DNA of 50,920 nt from Myxococcales bacterium (GTDB lineage Bacteria; Myxococcota_A; Bradymonadia; REDH01). Below are positions 34,100 to 43,818 of this stretch, in pieces. The notes beneath the pieces were generated by a model. That model searched no databases, was not told the DNA's origin, and worked only from the letters and a program-made list of their open reading frames with translations. Position numbers and translations under genes: made by a program. Every line of letters begins with the position of its first letter. The first letter of the stretch is position 1. The stretch covers positions 1-50,920 of the forward strand of contig JACKDJ010000028.1 of NCBI GenBank assembly GCA_020633625.1. Reading direction: 5' to 3'.

Positions 34100-37000
34100 T
34101 GGTCCTCTCCGACGTGTCTATCCGCCGTCCCGTCTTTACGACGATGGTGATGGTCGCCCTCGCAACGTTCGGGGTGATCATGTTTCGGGCGCTCCCCGTA
34201 GACCTCTTCCCCGACGTGACATTCCCGGTCGTCACCGTGACGACGGTGTACCCGGGCGCGGACCCAGCGACGATGGAGACGCGCGTGTCGGAGCCGATCG
34301 AGGAGGTGCTGAACAGCCTTGGCGGAATCGAGTCGCTGCGCTCCGTCAGCCTCGAGAGCGTCTCGCAGGTCGTCGTGCAGTTCGAGCTGGGCGTCGATCT
34401 CGACGTCGCAGCGCAGGATGTCCGCGACCGCGTCGCTGGTCTGGCATCCACGCTCCCCGACGGCGCCGAAGCCCCCACGGTCGACAAGGTCGACCTCGGC
34501 GCGGCGCCGATCGTGCAGGTCGCCGTCTACGGAACGACTGAGCTCGACGCGCTGACGCGGTGGGTCGAGGACGTCGCAAAGCCGAGGCTCGAGCAGGTCG
34601 ATGGTGTGGGCACGCTCGACGTCATCGGCGGCCGCGAGCGCGAGGTCCAGGTCTTGCTCGACCCTGATCGGCTCCGCGCGCAAGGGTTGACCGCACTCGA
34701 TGTCACCCAGGGCCTCGCCGCGCAGAACCTCGACGTCCCTGGTGGCCGCGTTGTGGGAAGCTCGCTCGAGCGCTCCGTGCGCACCGACGCCGAGGCCGAT
34801 GGGGTCGAAGGGTTGAGGCGGGTCGTCCTGGTCTCGCGCGATGACTCCGTCGTTCGGGTAGACGACGTTGCGCGCGTCGAAGACGGCTTCGAAGAGGCGC
34901 GGTCCAGCGCCGCGCTCGACGGAGAGCCCGCGATCGCCCTGGTCGTCCGCAAGCGATCGGGTGCCAACACCGTGGCCGTCGCGGACGGTGTCGCTGCCGC
35001 CATCGACGCGCTCCGCGCTGTCGCGCCCGCCGGGGTTCGGCTCGAGCTCGTCCAAGACAACTCCGTGCGGATCCGCGGATCGCTCGAGGCCGTGCAATTC
35101 GACCTCTTTCTGGGAGCGGTTCTCGCGGTCGCGATCATCCTCCTCTTCCTGCGCGACCTGCAGGCGACCGTCATCAGCGCCCTCGCGCTGCCCGTCTCGG
35201 TGCTTGGCACGTTCGTGTTCGTGAACGTGATGGGGTTCACGCTCAACCTGATGACGACTCTCGCGCTCTCGCTGTCGATCGGGATTCTGATCGACGACGC
35301 GATCGTCGTCATCGAGAACATCGTGCGCCGTCGGACCGACTTGGCGGAGTCCCCGTTCGACGCGGCGACGCGCGGGACATCAGAGATCGGGCTCGCCGTG
35401 CTCGCCACGACGCTGAGCATCGTCGCCGTGTTCGTCCCGGTGGCGTTCATGGACGGGATGATCGGGCAGTTCTTCTACCAGTTCGGCCTGACCGTCGCGG
35501 CCGCGGTGCTAATCTCGCTCTTCGTGTCGTTCACGCTCACGCCGATGCTCTCGGCGCGGTGGCTCTCGGCGCACCACGGCGAGCCGCGAGGTCTGTCGGC
35601 CGCGATCGAGTGGTTGCTCGTGACGACCGAGCACGGGTACCGACGCCTCGTGGCCGGATCGCTGCGGCTGTGGCCAGTCACACTCGCGGTCGCTACCGGC
35701 GTGCTCCTCGCGACCTTCGGTGCGGCGGGTCGTATCGGCTTCGAGTTCACGCCGATCGAGGACCGCTCGCAGGTGCAGATCAACATCGAACTGCCGGTCG
35801 GGACGGCTCTGGAGCAAACGTCGGAGACTGTGGGCGACATCGCCCAACAGGTCCGCGGCCTCCCTGGTGTCGCGCATACGTTCGCGTCGGTCGGCGGCGG
35901 CGTCGAGGAGCGCGTCAACACGGGCACGATCACCGTGAACCTGCTGCCGCGAGCGGCGCGCGCGTTCCACCAGACCGAGCTGATGGCCTACATTCGCCAG
36001 ATGTTCGCCCACCGCACCGACGCGATCATCTCCGTCGCAGAGGTATCGGCCGTCAACAACGGGGCGCGCACCGAGCCGCTGCAGATCGCCCTCTCCGGGC
36101 CCGACGTCGAAGTCCTCGGCGAGACCGCGCTGGCCCTCGCAGACCGCCTCGCCGCCGAGCCGGGCTTCGTCGACGTCGACACCAGCTACCGGGGGGGACG
36201 CCCCGAGCTGAGCGTCGATCTCGACGCGGTTCGCGCATCGGACCGCGGCATCACGAGCGCACAGGTGGGCGGCACGGTGCGGACGCTGATCGCGGGAGAG
36301 ATCGCCACCGAGCTTCCGCTCGACGGCGACCGCGTCGACGTCCGCGTCCGGCTTCCACCCGACCTCCGCACGTCGCTCGACGTCCTCTCCGGCGCGCAGG
36401 TGCGTTCGGCGCGAGGGGGGCTCGTCGAGATCGGACAAATCGCCGACGCGCTCGAGACCTCCGGTCCGACGCAGATCGACCGCGAGGCACGCCAGAAGCA
36501 GGTCGTCGTCTATGCCAACCTCGACGGAGTACCCCTCGGCGACGCCTCGGCACGCGCGGCGGAGCTCGCTGACGCGTTGGTCCCGCCGGGCGTCACGTGG
36601 GCGCCCGCCGGCAACGCGAAGGAGCTGGCGAACACGATGAGGAACATGCTCTTCGCCATGTTCCTCGCCGTCCTCTGCGTCTACCTGATCCTCGCGTCGC
36701 AGTTCGAGAGCTTCGTCCAGCCGCTCACCATCATGGTGTCGCTTCCGTTCTCGCTCATCGGCGGCCTCGGCGCGCTGATCATCGCGGGGACGCCGATGAG
36801 CATCTTCGGGATGATCGGCGTGATCATGCTGATGGGCCTCGTGACCAAGAACGCGATCCTGCTCGTAGACTACGCGAACCACCTGCGCGAGGCGGGGCGA
36901 TCGGTCCGCGATGCGCTGGTCGAGGCCGGCGCGGTTCGCCTTCGACCGATTCTGATGACCACTGCGGCCATGGTGTTCGGCATGCTCCCGGTCGCCATAG

Positions 37001-37242
37001 GCCACGGCGACGGCGGTGAGGCACGGGCGCCGATGGGGCTCATCGTCATCGGCGGACTGATGAGCTCCACCGTGCTCACGCTCATCGTCGTGCCCGTCGT
37101 CTACATGGTCGTCGACCGGGTCACCTCTGCGCTCTCCCGACTCGTGCGCCGCGCAAAGTCGCCGGGCGGGGGCGGCGCGGATGGGCCCCGAGGGAGTGAC
37201 GCTTTCGCTGGCGATGAATCTCTGCAGCCACAGGCAACGTAG
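34099..37242 (+). CDS. RND (HAE1/AcrB-type) multidrug efflux transporter
   Basis: A 1047-residue inner-membrane pump, standard length for AcrB-like transporters. The N-terminus MVLSDVSIRRPVFTTMVMV is typical. TM4 has GILIDDAIVVIENI with the proton-relay Asp pair and TM10 has GLVTKNAILLVDYANH with its Lys. The large periplasmic domains and twelve helices fit. It exports drugs or lipophilic compounds with the adaptor and TolC protein encoded just upstream, driven by the proton gradient. ATG at 34099 overlaps the adaptor stop. Substrate unknown; HAE1 members also export lipids or pigments. Confidence 0.93.
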   Translation: MVLSDVSIRRPVFTTMVMVALATFGVIMFRALPVDLFPDVTFPVVTVTTVYPGADPATMETRVSEPIEEVLNSLGGIESLRSVSLESVSQVVVQFELGVDLDVAAQDVRDRVAGLASTLPDGAEAPTVDKVDLGAAPIVQVAVYGTTELDALTRWVEDVAKPRLEQVDGVGTLDVIGGREREVQVLLDPDRLRAQGLTALDVTQGLAAQNLDVPGGRVVGSSLERSVRTDAEADGVEGLRRVVLVSRDDSVVRVDDVARVEDGFEEARSSAALDGEPAIALVVRKRSGANTVAVADGVAAAIDALRAVAPAGVRLELVQDNSVRIRGSLEAVQFDLFLGAVLAVAIILLFLRDLQATVISALALPVSVLGTFVFVNVMGFTLNLMTTLALSLSIGILIDDAIVVIENIVRRRTDLAESPFDAATRGTSEIGLAVLATTLSIVAVFVPVAFMDGMIGQFFYQFGLTVAAAVLISLFVSFTLTPMLSARWLSAHHGEPRGLSAAIEWLLVTTEHGYRRLVAGSLRLWPVTLAVATGVLLATFGAAGRIGFEFTPIEDRSQVQINIELPVGTALEQTSETVGDIAQQVRGLPGVAHTFASVGGGVEERVNTGTITVNLLPRAARAFHQTELMAYIRQMFAHRTDAIISVAEVSAVNNGARTEPLQIALSGPDVEVLGETALALADRLAAEPGFVDVDTSYRGGRPELSVDLDAVRASDRGITSAQVGGTVRTLIAGEIATELPLDGDRVDVRVRLPPDLRTSLDVLSGAQVRSARGGLVEIGQIADALETSGPTQIDREARQKQVVVYANLDGVPLGDASARAAELADALVPPGVTWAPAGNAKELANTMRNMLFAMFLAVLCVYLILASQFESFVQPLTIMVSLPFSLIGGLGALIIAGTPMSIFGMIGVIMLMGLVTKNAILLVDYANHLREAGRSVRDALVEAGAVRLRPILMTTAAMVFGMLPVAIGHGDGGEARAPMGLIVIGGLMSSTVLTLIVVPVVYMVVDRVTSALSRLVRRAKSPGGGGADGPRGSDAFAGDESLQPQAT

Positions 37243-37243
37243 C

Positions 37244-37288
37244 GGGGCGGCGACGCGCGACCCTCTCGTCCCGCATCGCCGCCGCCCC
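37244..37288. terminator. possible bidirectional terminator hairpin
   Basis: GGGGCGGCGA (37244-37253) can pair with TCGCCGCCGCCCC (37276-37288) except for a 3-nt bulge. It sits in the 58 bp between the convergent RND gene and the M28 peptidase gene. There is no T-run on either strand, so it may act as a weak or factor-assisted terminator. Confidence 0.35.
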
Positions 37289-37300
37289 ACCGCCCCACTG

Positions 37301-39121
37301 TCAGTCCGCGCCCGGCGTGCAGAGGCCGAGCCCCTCGATTCCAGACTCCTGCGGGTACGCAACGCACTCGCCGGTGTCGCACGGGTGCGCAGCGTCGCAC
37401 CACGCCTGGCAGAGCCCGACGTTCGGCATGCAGCCCGTTCCGTTCGGGCACTCGACCAACGACGTGCACCGGCCACCGACCTCGACCGGGTCGTCGAACG
37501 CGCTCACACAGTAGAACTCGATCCCGGGGTGGGTCATCGACTCGAGCCCGGCGCACCACTGCCGCTCTCCGCACGGATCCGCCGCGAACGGGTCGCACGC
37601 GCGAGCGCACAAGCCGACGTAAGGGATGTTGCCCAGCCGTCGACAGGCGTTGCCCTCTCCGCAGTCGGTGTCGGCCGTGCAGTAGGCCTCGCAGATGCGC
37701 TCCGGGTCACCGTTCGGCGCCGGCGCGACTCCGAAGAGTGCGCAGAAGCCGCCCTCGGCGCACGTGTCGATGCCAGCCGCGCCGCCCGGACGCGTGCAGC
37801 TCTCGCCGAGCGCCGCGGTGCCCGACGGCTCCTCGCAGCTCGCCGTCCACACGCTGACGGCGTTCGCGGTGAGGGTGCACAGCGCGCCGCCGTTGCAGTC
37901 CTGCGCGATGGTGTCGCACTCGGCCGCCTCGCCCGCGGTCGCCGCGACCTCGAGGTCGTCGAGTAGCTCGCTGACCGCGCCGATCGCGTTCGCGGTGACT
38001 CCCGCCATGAAGTCGAAGTCGAGCGTGTCGACCGAGTCGAAGCCGCCGTTCAGGCAGTGGTAGTTCGGGTTGCGGAAGTTCGCCGTGTCGGTGAGCATCA
38101 GCGCGGGGTAGCCGTGGTCCCAGAACGGCGCGTGATCCGAGCGGCGCAGGTCGGCCAGAGTCGCGGCCTGGAGCAGGTTCGACGGGACGGGGATCGCGAC
38201 GACGTTCGTCCCCGTTCGCTCGCCGTACGCGATCAGCCGCGCGATGGCCGGGTCGGCCGACTCGCTGCCCACCGCCGCGATGAAGTCGCCGCGGTTGTCG
38301 CGAGCCTCGAGCTCGGCGACGGCGTCGGCGAAGAACAGCCCGAACCCCGCCGGGAGCGTCTGAGAGTCCGGCTCGCTCGATGCGTATCCGATCGTCTCGA
38401 ACGTCACGCCGGCGACGATGCTCGCACCGGCGGTCGCCGCGAGCTCTGCCCAAGCGCGCGAGCCGAGCAGGCCCCGCTCCTCTTCGTCCCAGCACGCGAC
38501 GACGAGCGTGCGCTCGTGCGACTTCTTCGCGAGTACCCGCGCGGATTCGAACAGCGCGGCCACACCACTCGCGTTGTCATCCGCGCCGGGGCACAGGCGT
38601 CCCATCGCGTCGAGCTCCTCCAGGTGGTCGTAGTGCGCGCTCAGCACCACGACCTCGTCCGGACGCGACGTCCCCGCGAGACTGCCGATCACGTTGACGC
38701 CGCTGCCGTACGGCATCCGGTCGACGGTAAACCCGGCCTCTTCGAAGCGCGTCGCGCAAAGGTCCTGCACGGCTTGCCAGTGGGCGCTGCCGACGGGGCG
38801 CGGCTCTGCCACGAAGGTGGTGTCGGCGACGAGCTTCTCCCGGTCGACGCAGCCAGCGAGCCCGAGCGCCGAGTCGAAGCTGCACTCGAGCGTGGGCGTC
38901 GCGTCTTCGCCGACGTCCTCGGCACCGCTGCCGTCGCCATCGCCCGCGACATCTGCCGCAGTGTCGTCGGCGACGTCTCCCCCGCCACTCCCGTCCGCCG
39001 CGTCGCCGCTGTCGACAACGTCGGCGGTCGTCCCAGTGTCGGCGTCATCTCCGCCATCGCTCGAGCACGCCGCCAGCGCCAAGCCGACCGCGAAGAGCGC
39101 AATCCGTCTCTCGTCCCTCAT
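37301..39121 (-). CDS. lipoprotein M28-family zinc peptidase with Cys-rich C-terminus
   Basis: A 606-residue exported lipoprotein (lipobox LALAAC near residue 18). After an acidic linker, the M28 peptidase domain starts about residue 90. Its two-zinc ligands and catalytic Glu are visible: SAHYDH near 161, GADDNASG near 180, ACWDEEERGL near 211, an ETIGY acid, and NYHCL near 353. Such enzymes are aminopeptidases or carboxypeptidases. The last 170 residues hold about 20 Cys in disulfide-like modules (CTADTDCGEGNACR, CEAYC), common in secreted myxobacterial proteins. ATG at 39121 has GGAG upstream; a longer frame exists but would push the lipobox out of place. Confidence 0.88.
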   Translation of the reverse strand: MRDERRIALFAVGLALAACSSDGGDDADTGTTADVVDSGDAADGSGGGDVADDTAADVAGDGDGSGAEDVGEDATPTLECSFDSALGLAGCVDREKLVADTTFVAEPRPVGSAHWQAVQDLCATRFEEAGFTVDRMPYGSGVNVIGSLAGTSRPDEVVVLSAHYDHLEELDAMGRLCPGADDNASGVAALFESARVLAKKSHERTLVVACWDEEERGLLGSRAWAELAATAGASIVAGVTFETIGYASSEPDSQTLPAGFGLFFADAVAELEARDNRGDFIAAVGSESADPAIARLIAYGERTGTNVVAIPVPSNLLQAATLADLRRSDHAPFWDHGYPALMLTDTANFRNPNYHCLNGGFDSVDTLDFDFMAGVTANAIGAVSELLDDLEVAATAGEAAECDTIAQDCNGGALCTLTANAVSVWTASCEEPSGTAALGESCTRPGGAAGIDTCAEGGFCALFGVAPAPNGDPERICEAYCTADTDCGEGNACRRLGNIPYVGLCARACDPFAADPCGERQWCAGLESMTHPGIEFYCVSAFDDPVEVGGRCTSLVECPNGTGCMPNVGLCQAWCDAAHPCDTGECVAYPQESGIEGLGLCTPGAD

Positions 39122-39332
39122 CGCTCCACCCACATGAATGTTCCCCGGGGTCGCTGCGTCCCGGCCCGCGCACCTTAGTGCTCGGCGACGGGAACACCAG
39201 CCCCCGACGCGCATCTAAGTCACACCACTCGCTGTGCTACCCGCCGCGCGCCGCACGCGCCGCTTTTGTCTCGGCGCCGTGCCGCTATCGTGCTTCCACC
39301 GCGGCGCCGCGCGCCTCATCCAGCTCCGAGCC

Positions 39333-40400
39333 ATGAACAGAAGCCGCACCACCCACGCACTGTTGACCTTGCTCCTCGCCGTGACCGCCGCTTCGGTGGC
39401 GGCGTCCGTCGCCGCCCCCGTTGCCCAGGCCCAAGGCCTACCGATGGGCTGGTCGTGGGCGTCGGACGGGCACGGCGGCCTCACCGTCACCGTCGACGCG
39501 TTCGACATCGTCGACGACCTGACGCTCACCGTGACGCGGCAGTCCGACCGCCGCGTGTTCCGGTTCGAGCGGGCGCAGATGGGCGTCGACGAGTCCTGGA
39601 CGGTCGACCTGCCGATGCCGGACCGCACGACCGACATGCGCGTCGCGGTCGCCGGCAAGTTCGCCGGGATCCCGGGCGTTCTCGAGGATGTCTTCTCGGT
39701 CCAAGTGCTCGCCGAGATGGACTTCGCCGTCGACGAGAGCTCCTTCGACGCCGAAGGGCACCGCTTCTTGATGACGATGACGCAACCCGCAGGGAGCGTG
39801 GAGCTGACCGTGCGCAGCGACCGCGGAGAGCTCCTCGCCCAGCGCACGGTCCGCTTTCAGGGCGAAGCGCCGGGGATCCCGCTAGAGATCACGTGGGCCC
39901 AGGCCGACGCGACGGTCCTGACCGTCGACGTGCGCGCCATCTCCGAGTCGGGCGCGTGGGCCTCGCGGACGTACATCCCTTGGAAGGTCGAGTTCGACGC
40001 TGCGCACGTGAACTTCGCCTCGGGGAGCGCCGAGATCCCCGCCGACGACCAGCCGATGCTGCGCGCGCGACTGGCGGAGATCCGCGAGACCGACGAGCGC
40101 GTGCGCGAGTGGGTCGAGGTGAAGCTGTACGTCGGCGGCTACACCGACACGGTCGGCAGCGCCGCCGACAACCAGCGGCTGAGCGAGGCGCGCGCCCGTG
40201 CGATCGCGTCGTTCTTCGTCGCCGAAGGCGTCTCGTTCCCGGTCTACTACCAGGGCTTCGGCGAGTCCGCGCTCGCGGTTCAGACGGCCGACGACACCGA
40301 CGAGCCCGCCAACCGTCGCGCCGTGTTCATCATGAGCACCCAGACGCCCCCCTATGACGCGACGACCCCGCGCGGCGACTGGCACTTGTTGAATCGCTGA
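39333..40400 (+). CDS. OmpA-domain envelope protein
   Basis: A 355-residue exported protein with a signal peptide (hydrophobic Ala/Val-rich, cleavage near QAQG about residue 37). The central 180 residues are beta-rich and unidentified. The C-terminal 130 residues form an OmpA-type peptidoglycan-binding domain: INFxSGSAEI-like VNFASGSAEIPADD, GYTDTVGSAADNQRLSEARA and NRRAVF. It would tether the envelope to the cell wall. ATG at 39333 gives a proper signal peptide. It is divergent from the M28 gene, and the 211-bp gap between them must hold both promoters, but no strong boxes are visible. Confidence 0.8.
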   Translation: MNRSRTTHALLTLLLAVTAASVAASVAAPVAQAQGLPMGWSWASDGHGGLTVTVDAFDIVDDLTLTVTRQSDRRVFRFERAQMGVDESWTVDLPMPDRTTDMRVAVAGKFAGIPGVLEDVFSVQVLAEMDFAVDESSFDAEGHRFLMTMTQPAGSVELTVRSDRGELLAQRTVRFQGEAPGIPLEITWAQADATVLTVDVRAISESGAWASRTYIPWKVEFDAAHVNFASGSAEIPADDQPMLRARLAEIRETDERVREWVEVKLYVGGYTDTVGSAADNQRLSEARARAIASFFVAEGVSFPVYYQGFGESALAVQTADDTDEPANRRAVFIMSTQTPPYDATTPRGDWHLLNR

Positions 40401-40475
40401 CCCGTAAGTGTTGGAGTGTCGTCGAGCCGGCGGACGTATGCGCGGCTCGGACAACCAACCGACGAGAGGGCGGAC

Positions 40476-41966
40476 ATGGGTACGAAGAGTGACAACTCAG
40501 AGCTGAGAGGGCTCGGCGCCGACCTGCAGAAGCTAGGCCTTACGCAGGTCGCGAAGCTCTACGGTGTGAGCACGCCAGCCGAAGCGAAACTGTTCCGGCG
40601 GCTGTATCCCCGCGTCCACCGGGCGAGGAAGTGGGCGCACGGCGTGGGCGCGGCGGTAGCGAAGGCCGCCGTTGAGGCCGAGGTCGCCAAGCTGGCGAAG
40701 CTCGCGACCCTGAGCGCGCCGACGGTGGATCCGGGCGGCGTCGGGCACGTCGACGTTCGCTCGGTCGGCGGCGGCGAGCGGTATGTCGTGTTCTCGGACC
40801 TTCACATCGCCGCGACCCACCACCGTCAGAACTTCTTCGGCAAGAACGTGAAGCTGTACGCCGACGTACTCGAGCAGTACCGCGCGGTCGGCTGCACCGT
40901 CGTCGAGAACGGCGACGTCGAGGAGCTCCTCGTCCTCGACCCCTACCTCTCGTCCAAGGAGATGGATCAGCTCGCAAAGCTCGAGCCGACGTCGAGCTCG
41001 GCTGCGGCGGTGCGGGAGGGCATTCGGCTGCGGTGGCTCGAGCGGATCGTCGCCGACGGCCAGAACGAGCCGTACTACCGTGCCATTCGGCGCCTCTCTG
41101 CGGCAGGGCGCTACGTGAGGATCACCGGGAATCACGACTCGGATCTCGTCTCGACCAAGTTCTGGGACGTCCTCCGGCAGCCCAAGGCCGCGCCGGCCAT
41201 GCCGCGCCCGGTTGAGTCGCTGATCCTGCGAGACGCGGCGGGCTGCGCTGCGATCATCTGCCACGGGCATCAGTTCGACCGCGTGACCACACCGGCGGTC
41301 GCGTTCCGCGTCGGAGAGGTGATCTCCGAGTCGATCTCCTGGGGCTTTCAGGGCGCTGATCGCAACTGGAAGTGGCGCGACCACGTCAACGAGTGGGCAC
41401 TCGGCCTCAAGACCGACCAGCCGCTGCGCAACGTGCTGGTCACCGACAAGCCGGGGGCCGACGACCTCGGTAGCCCCGACGCCGAGGGACAGGGTCTGCT
41501 CGGCAAGGCTGCGTTCTGGGAGGCCCTGTTCGGGCACAACGTCGCATGGGAGTACTTCGACGGCCTCTCGCCCGGGGACGCGATCAGCGACCGGGTGTTC
41601 GGACCCAAGGCCGTCCGTGAGTTCTTCAAGTTCCGGCACCTCGACGAACTCCACCTCGAGGCGCTCTACACGAAGACGTTCCCGGACGCGGCGAAGCGCC
41701 CGAAGCTGGTGATCGGCCACTCACACGAGATCCGTCACGATGCCCGCGGCGCGAACGGCATCGCGAGCTGGTACCTAAACAGCGGCGCCGCCGGTCGGTT
41801 CGAGCGGATGGTCACCGGCGTCGAGATCGACGCGCAAGGCGCGCGCGTCGTCGTCTGGGCACTCGACGACGACGGCACGCTCCAGCGCCGCGTGCTCGAC
41901 CCGGTCGACGCGCCCAACGGCGAGCGCCTCATCGTCGCCCGGAAGAAGGCTGAGCCGCTGACGTAG
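40476..41966 (+). CDS. calcineurin-like metallophosphoesterase
   Basis: A 496-residue cytoplasmic phosphoesterase. The five metal motifs are in order: FSDLHI (about 107), NGDVEE (about 145), GNHDSD (about 217), CHGHQF (about 262) and GHSHEIRHDARG (about 412). An N-terminal helical part of about 95 residues precedes the catalytic domain. The substrate could be a nucleotide, phosphoprotein or phospholipid; it cannot be read. GAGAGGG lies just ahead of ATG 40476. It stands alone downstream of the OmpA-domain gene. Confidence 0.85.
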   Translation: MGTKSDNSELRGLGADLQKLGLTQVAKLYGVSTPAEAKLFRRLYPRVHRARKWAHGVGAAVAKAAVEAEVAKLAKLATLSAPTVDPGGVGHVDVRSVGGGERYVVFSDLHIAATHHRQNFFGKNVKLYADVLEQYRAVGCTVVENGDVEELLVLDPYLSSKEMDQLAKLEPTSSSAAAVREGIRLRWLERIVADGQNEPYYRAIRRLSAAGRYVRITGNHDSDLVSTKFWDVLRQPKAAPAMPRPVESLILRDAAGCAAIICHGHQFDRVTTPAVAFRVGEVISESISWGFQGADRNWKWRDHVNEWALGLKTDQPLRNVLVTDKPGADDLGSPDAEGQGLLGKAAFWEALFGHNVAWEYFDGLSPGDAISDRVFGPKAVREFFKFRHLDELHLEALYTKTFPDAAKRPKLVIGHSHEIRHDARGANGIASWYLNSGAAGRFERMVTGVEIDAQGARVVVWALDDDGTLQRRVLDPVDAPNGERLIVARKKAEPLT

Positions 41967-42087
41967 TCTCGGGCCGGTACGCGACCGTCCGCGTGCGCGG
42001 AGGTCGCGGGTCTGGGCGCGGCCAGCTCTCGGGCGGGCGGCGGGGCGTCACCAACCGACGCCGGCGGAGGGGCGCTCGCCCGCGGCG

Positions 42088-43008
42088 TCAGGCCGGGAGC
42101 GGCACGTCGACCGCCATCAGGTCTTCGGCGACCTCGGTGGCCTCGAAGATGGGCGTCGCTTCGGCCAGCAGCTCTTTGTTGTTCGGGTGCTTCGAGCTGA
42201 TGTGCGTCAGGAACAGCCGCTTCACGCCGGCGGCGCGCGCGATCTCCGCGGCCTCGCGGACCGTCGAGTGCCCGCGCTCGCGAGCGTGCGGCGCCAGCGA
42301 ATGCAGGTACGTCGCCTCGTGGATCAGTACGTCGACGCCATGAACCGCCTCGACCACGCGGTCCGACGGGCGCGTGTCGGAGATGTACGCGACCGAGCGG
42401 CCGGGTCGCGCGGGGCCGAGCACCTGGTCGGGAGTGATGACGACGCCGGAGTCGAGCGTGACGCTCTCGCCGCGCTGAAGCTGCCCGTACTTCGGCCCCG
42501 GCGGGATCCCGAGCGCCCGCGCCCGCTCCAGATCGAAGCGGCCGGGGAGGTCGTGCTCGCGAAGGACGTAGCCGTGCGTCGGCAGACGGTGGCGGAGCCG
42601 AACCCCGGTGATCGTGAACGCGCCTGTGTCGAGCAGCACGGCCTCGTCGTTCTCGACGACGCGGACCGGGAAGGCCGGCCGCAGGATCTGCAGGTCAGCC
42701 AGCACCGCGAGGTAGCGGTCGATGCCCGCCGGACCGATCAGCGTGAGCCCGTCTTCGTACCCGTTGAGGCCCATCGTGCCGAGCGCGCCGGGGAGGCCGT
42801 TGACGTGGTCGCCGTGGAAGTGCGTGATCGCCATGGCGACGAGGCGGCTGGCCCGCACGCCGGCCCGCAGGATCTGCATCTGCGACCCCTCGCCGCAGTC
42901 GAACTGCACGGCGTCGCCGCCGAGCTGGACGTAGACGCTGGCGACGCCCCGGCGCGGGGTGGGGCGGGCAGAGCCGGTCCCGAGGAACGTGATTTTCAGC
43001 TCAGTCAT
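42088..43008 (-). CDS. rnz: ribonuclease Z (tRNA 3'-processing)
   Basis: A 306-residue metallo-beta-lactamase-fold nuclease that removes 3' trailers from precursor tRNA. The motif ITHFHGDHVNGLPG near residue 60 is the canonical zinc site, FLGTGSARPTPRRG is the N-terminal strand, and VLIHEATYLHS plus the final FLTHISSK supply further ligands. The length is right for the bacterial family. ATG at 43008 is in the same frame as the longer reading but gives the standard MTELKITFLGTG start. It is divergent from the bolA gene across about 136 bp. Confidence 0.92.
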   Translation of the reverse strand: MTELKITFLGTGSARPTPRRGVASVYVQLGGDAVQFDCGEGSQMQILRAGVRASRLVAMAITHFHGDHVNGLPGALGTMGLNGYEDGLTLIGPAGIDRYLAVLADLQILRPAFPVRVVENDEAVLLDTGAFTITGVRLRHRLPTHGYVLREHDLPGRFDLERARALGIPPGPKYGQLQRGESVTLDSGVVITPDQVLGPARPGRSVAYISDTRPSDRVVEAVHGVDVLIHEATYLHSLAPHARERGHSTVREAAEIARAAGVKRLFLTHISSKHPNNKELLAEATPIFEATEVAEDLMAVDVPLPA

Positions 43009-43144
43009 TCGGTGCCTCGCGGGCGGGCACGGGGCGGTAGCACGCCGGGCGGCCTGCGGCAACGCGTGCGGGGCGGGCGCCTCCACTTGCATCGGCGCAG
43101 AAGCGCCATTATCGACCCCTGCGGTCCACATTCCCCATGAGCCG

Positions 43145-43384
43145 ATGGCCGACGTCGCAACAGTCCGCGCCCGCATCCTCGCCGCCTTCCCCGACGCGAA
43201 GGTCGAGGTGTCGGATCCGCGCGGCACATCCTCGTACTTCGACGTCTACGTCGTAAGCGCGGCGTTCGCGCCCATGCCGCGCGTGCGGCGCCACCAGGCC
43301 GTGATGGCGCTGTTCGCCGACGAGCTCCGGACCGGTGAGATCCACGCCCTGGCGTTGCAGACCCTGACTCCTGACGCCCTCTGA
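43145..43384 (+). CDS. BolA-family protein
   Basis: A small 79-residue protein with the BolA fold. FDVYVVSAAF and VRRHQAVMALFADEL contain the conserved arginine-histidine helix that in this family binds a [2Fe-2S] cluster shared with a CGFS glutaredoxin. It precedes exactly such a glutaredoxin by 14 bp, so the two almost certainly form a complex that senses or delivers iron-sulfur. ATG 43145 is used; the nearby ATG at 43137 is out of frame. Confidence 0.85.
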   Translation: MADVATVRARILAAFPDAKVEVSDPRGTSSYFDVYVVSAAFAPMPRVRRHQAVMALFADELRTGEIHALALQTLTPDAL

Positions 43385-43398
43385 CCGAAGGCCACACG

Positions 43399-43791
43399 AT
43401 GACGCAGAAGATCTCGTTGCCGATCGCGAACCCCGACTACGGCTCCCCCGCCCCCGAGACGCCGCGCTCGCGCGCCGAGGGCGGCGATGTCATGAGCGAG
43501 ATCCAGAAGGAGATCGGCGCCAACGAGGTGTTCCTCTACATGAAGGGGACCCCTCAGATGCCGCAGTGCGGGTTCTCGGCGCGTGTCGTCCAGATCCTCG
43601 ACCACGTCGGCGCCCGCTACGCCTCGTGCAACATCCTCGCGGACCCCGAGAAGCGCGAGGCGATCAAGGTCTTCGCGAGCTGGCCGACCATCCCGCAGCT
43701 CTACGTCCGCGGCGAGTTCGTCGGCGGCTGCGACATCGTCACCGAGATGTTCCAGGCCGGCGAGCTCCAGGACCTGATCGGCGCGAAGTAG
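43399..43791 (+). CDS. grxD: monothiol CGFS glutaredoxin (Grx4/GrxD type)
   Basis: A 130-residue monothiol glutaredoxin with the CGFS motif (PQCGFSARVVQ) and the glutathione-binding WPTIPQLYV and GGCDIV. These proteins carry [2Fe-2S] clusters with glutathione and pass them on or regulate iron homeostasis, usually with BolA. The N-terminus has about 30 extra residues before the glutaredoxin fold. GAAGG about 10 bases ahead supports the ATG. It is the partner of the preceding BolA gene. Confidence 0.92.
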   Translation: MTQKISLPIANPDYGSPAPETPRSRAEGGDVMSEIQKEIGANEVFLYMKGTPQMPQCGFSARVVQILDHVGARYASCNILADPEKREAIKVFASWPTIPQLYVRGEFVGGCDIVTEMFQAGELQDLIGAK

Positions 43792-43818
43792 CGACCCGCC
43801 GTCGCCGCGAGACCCGAA

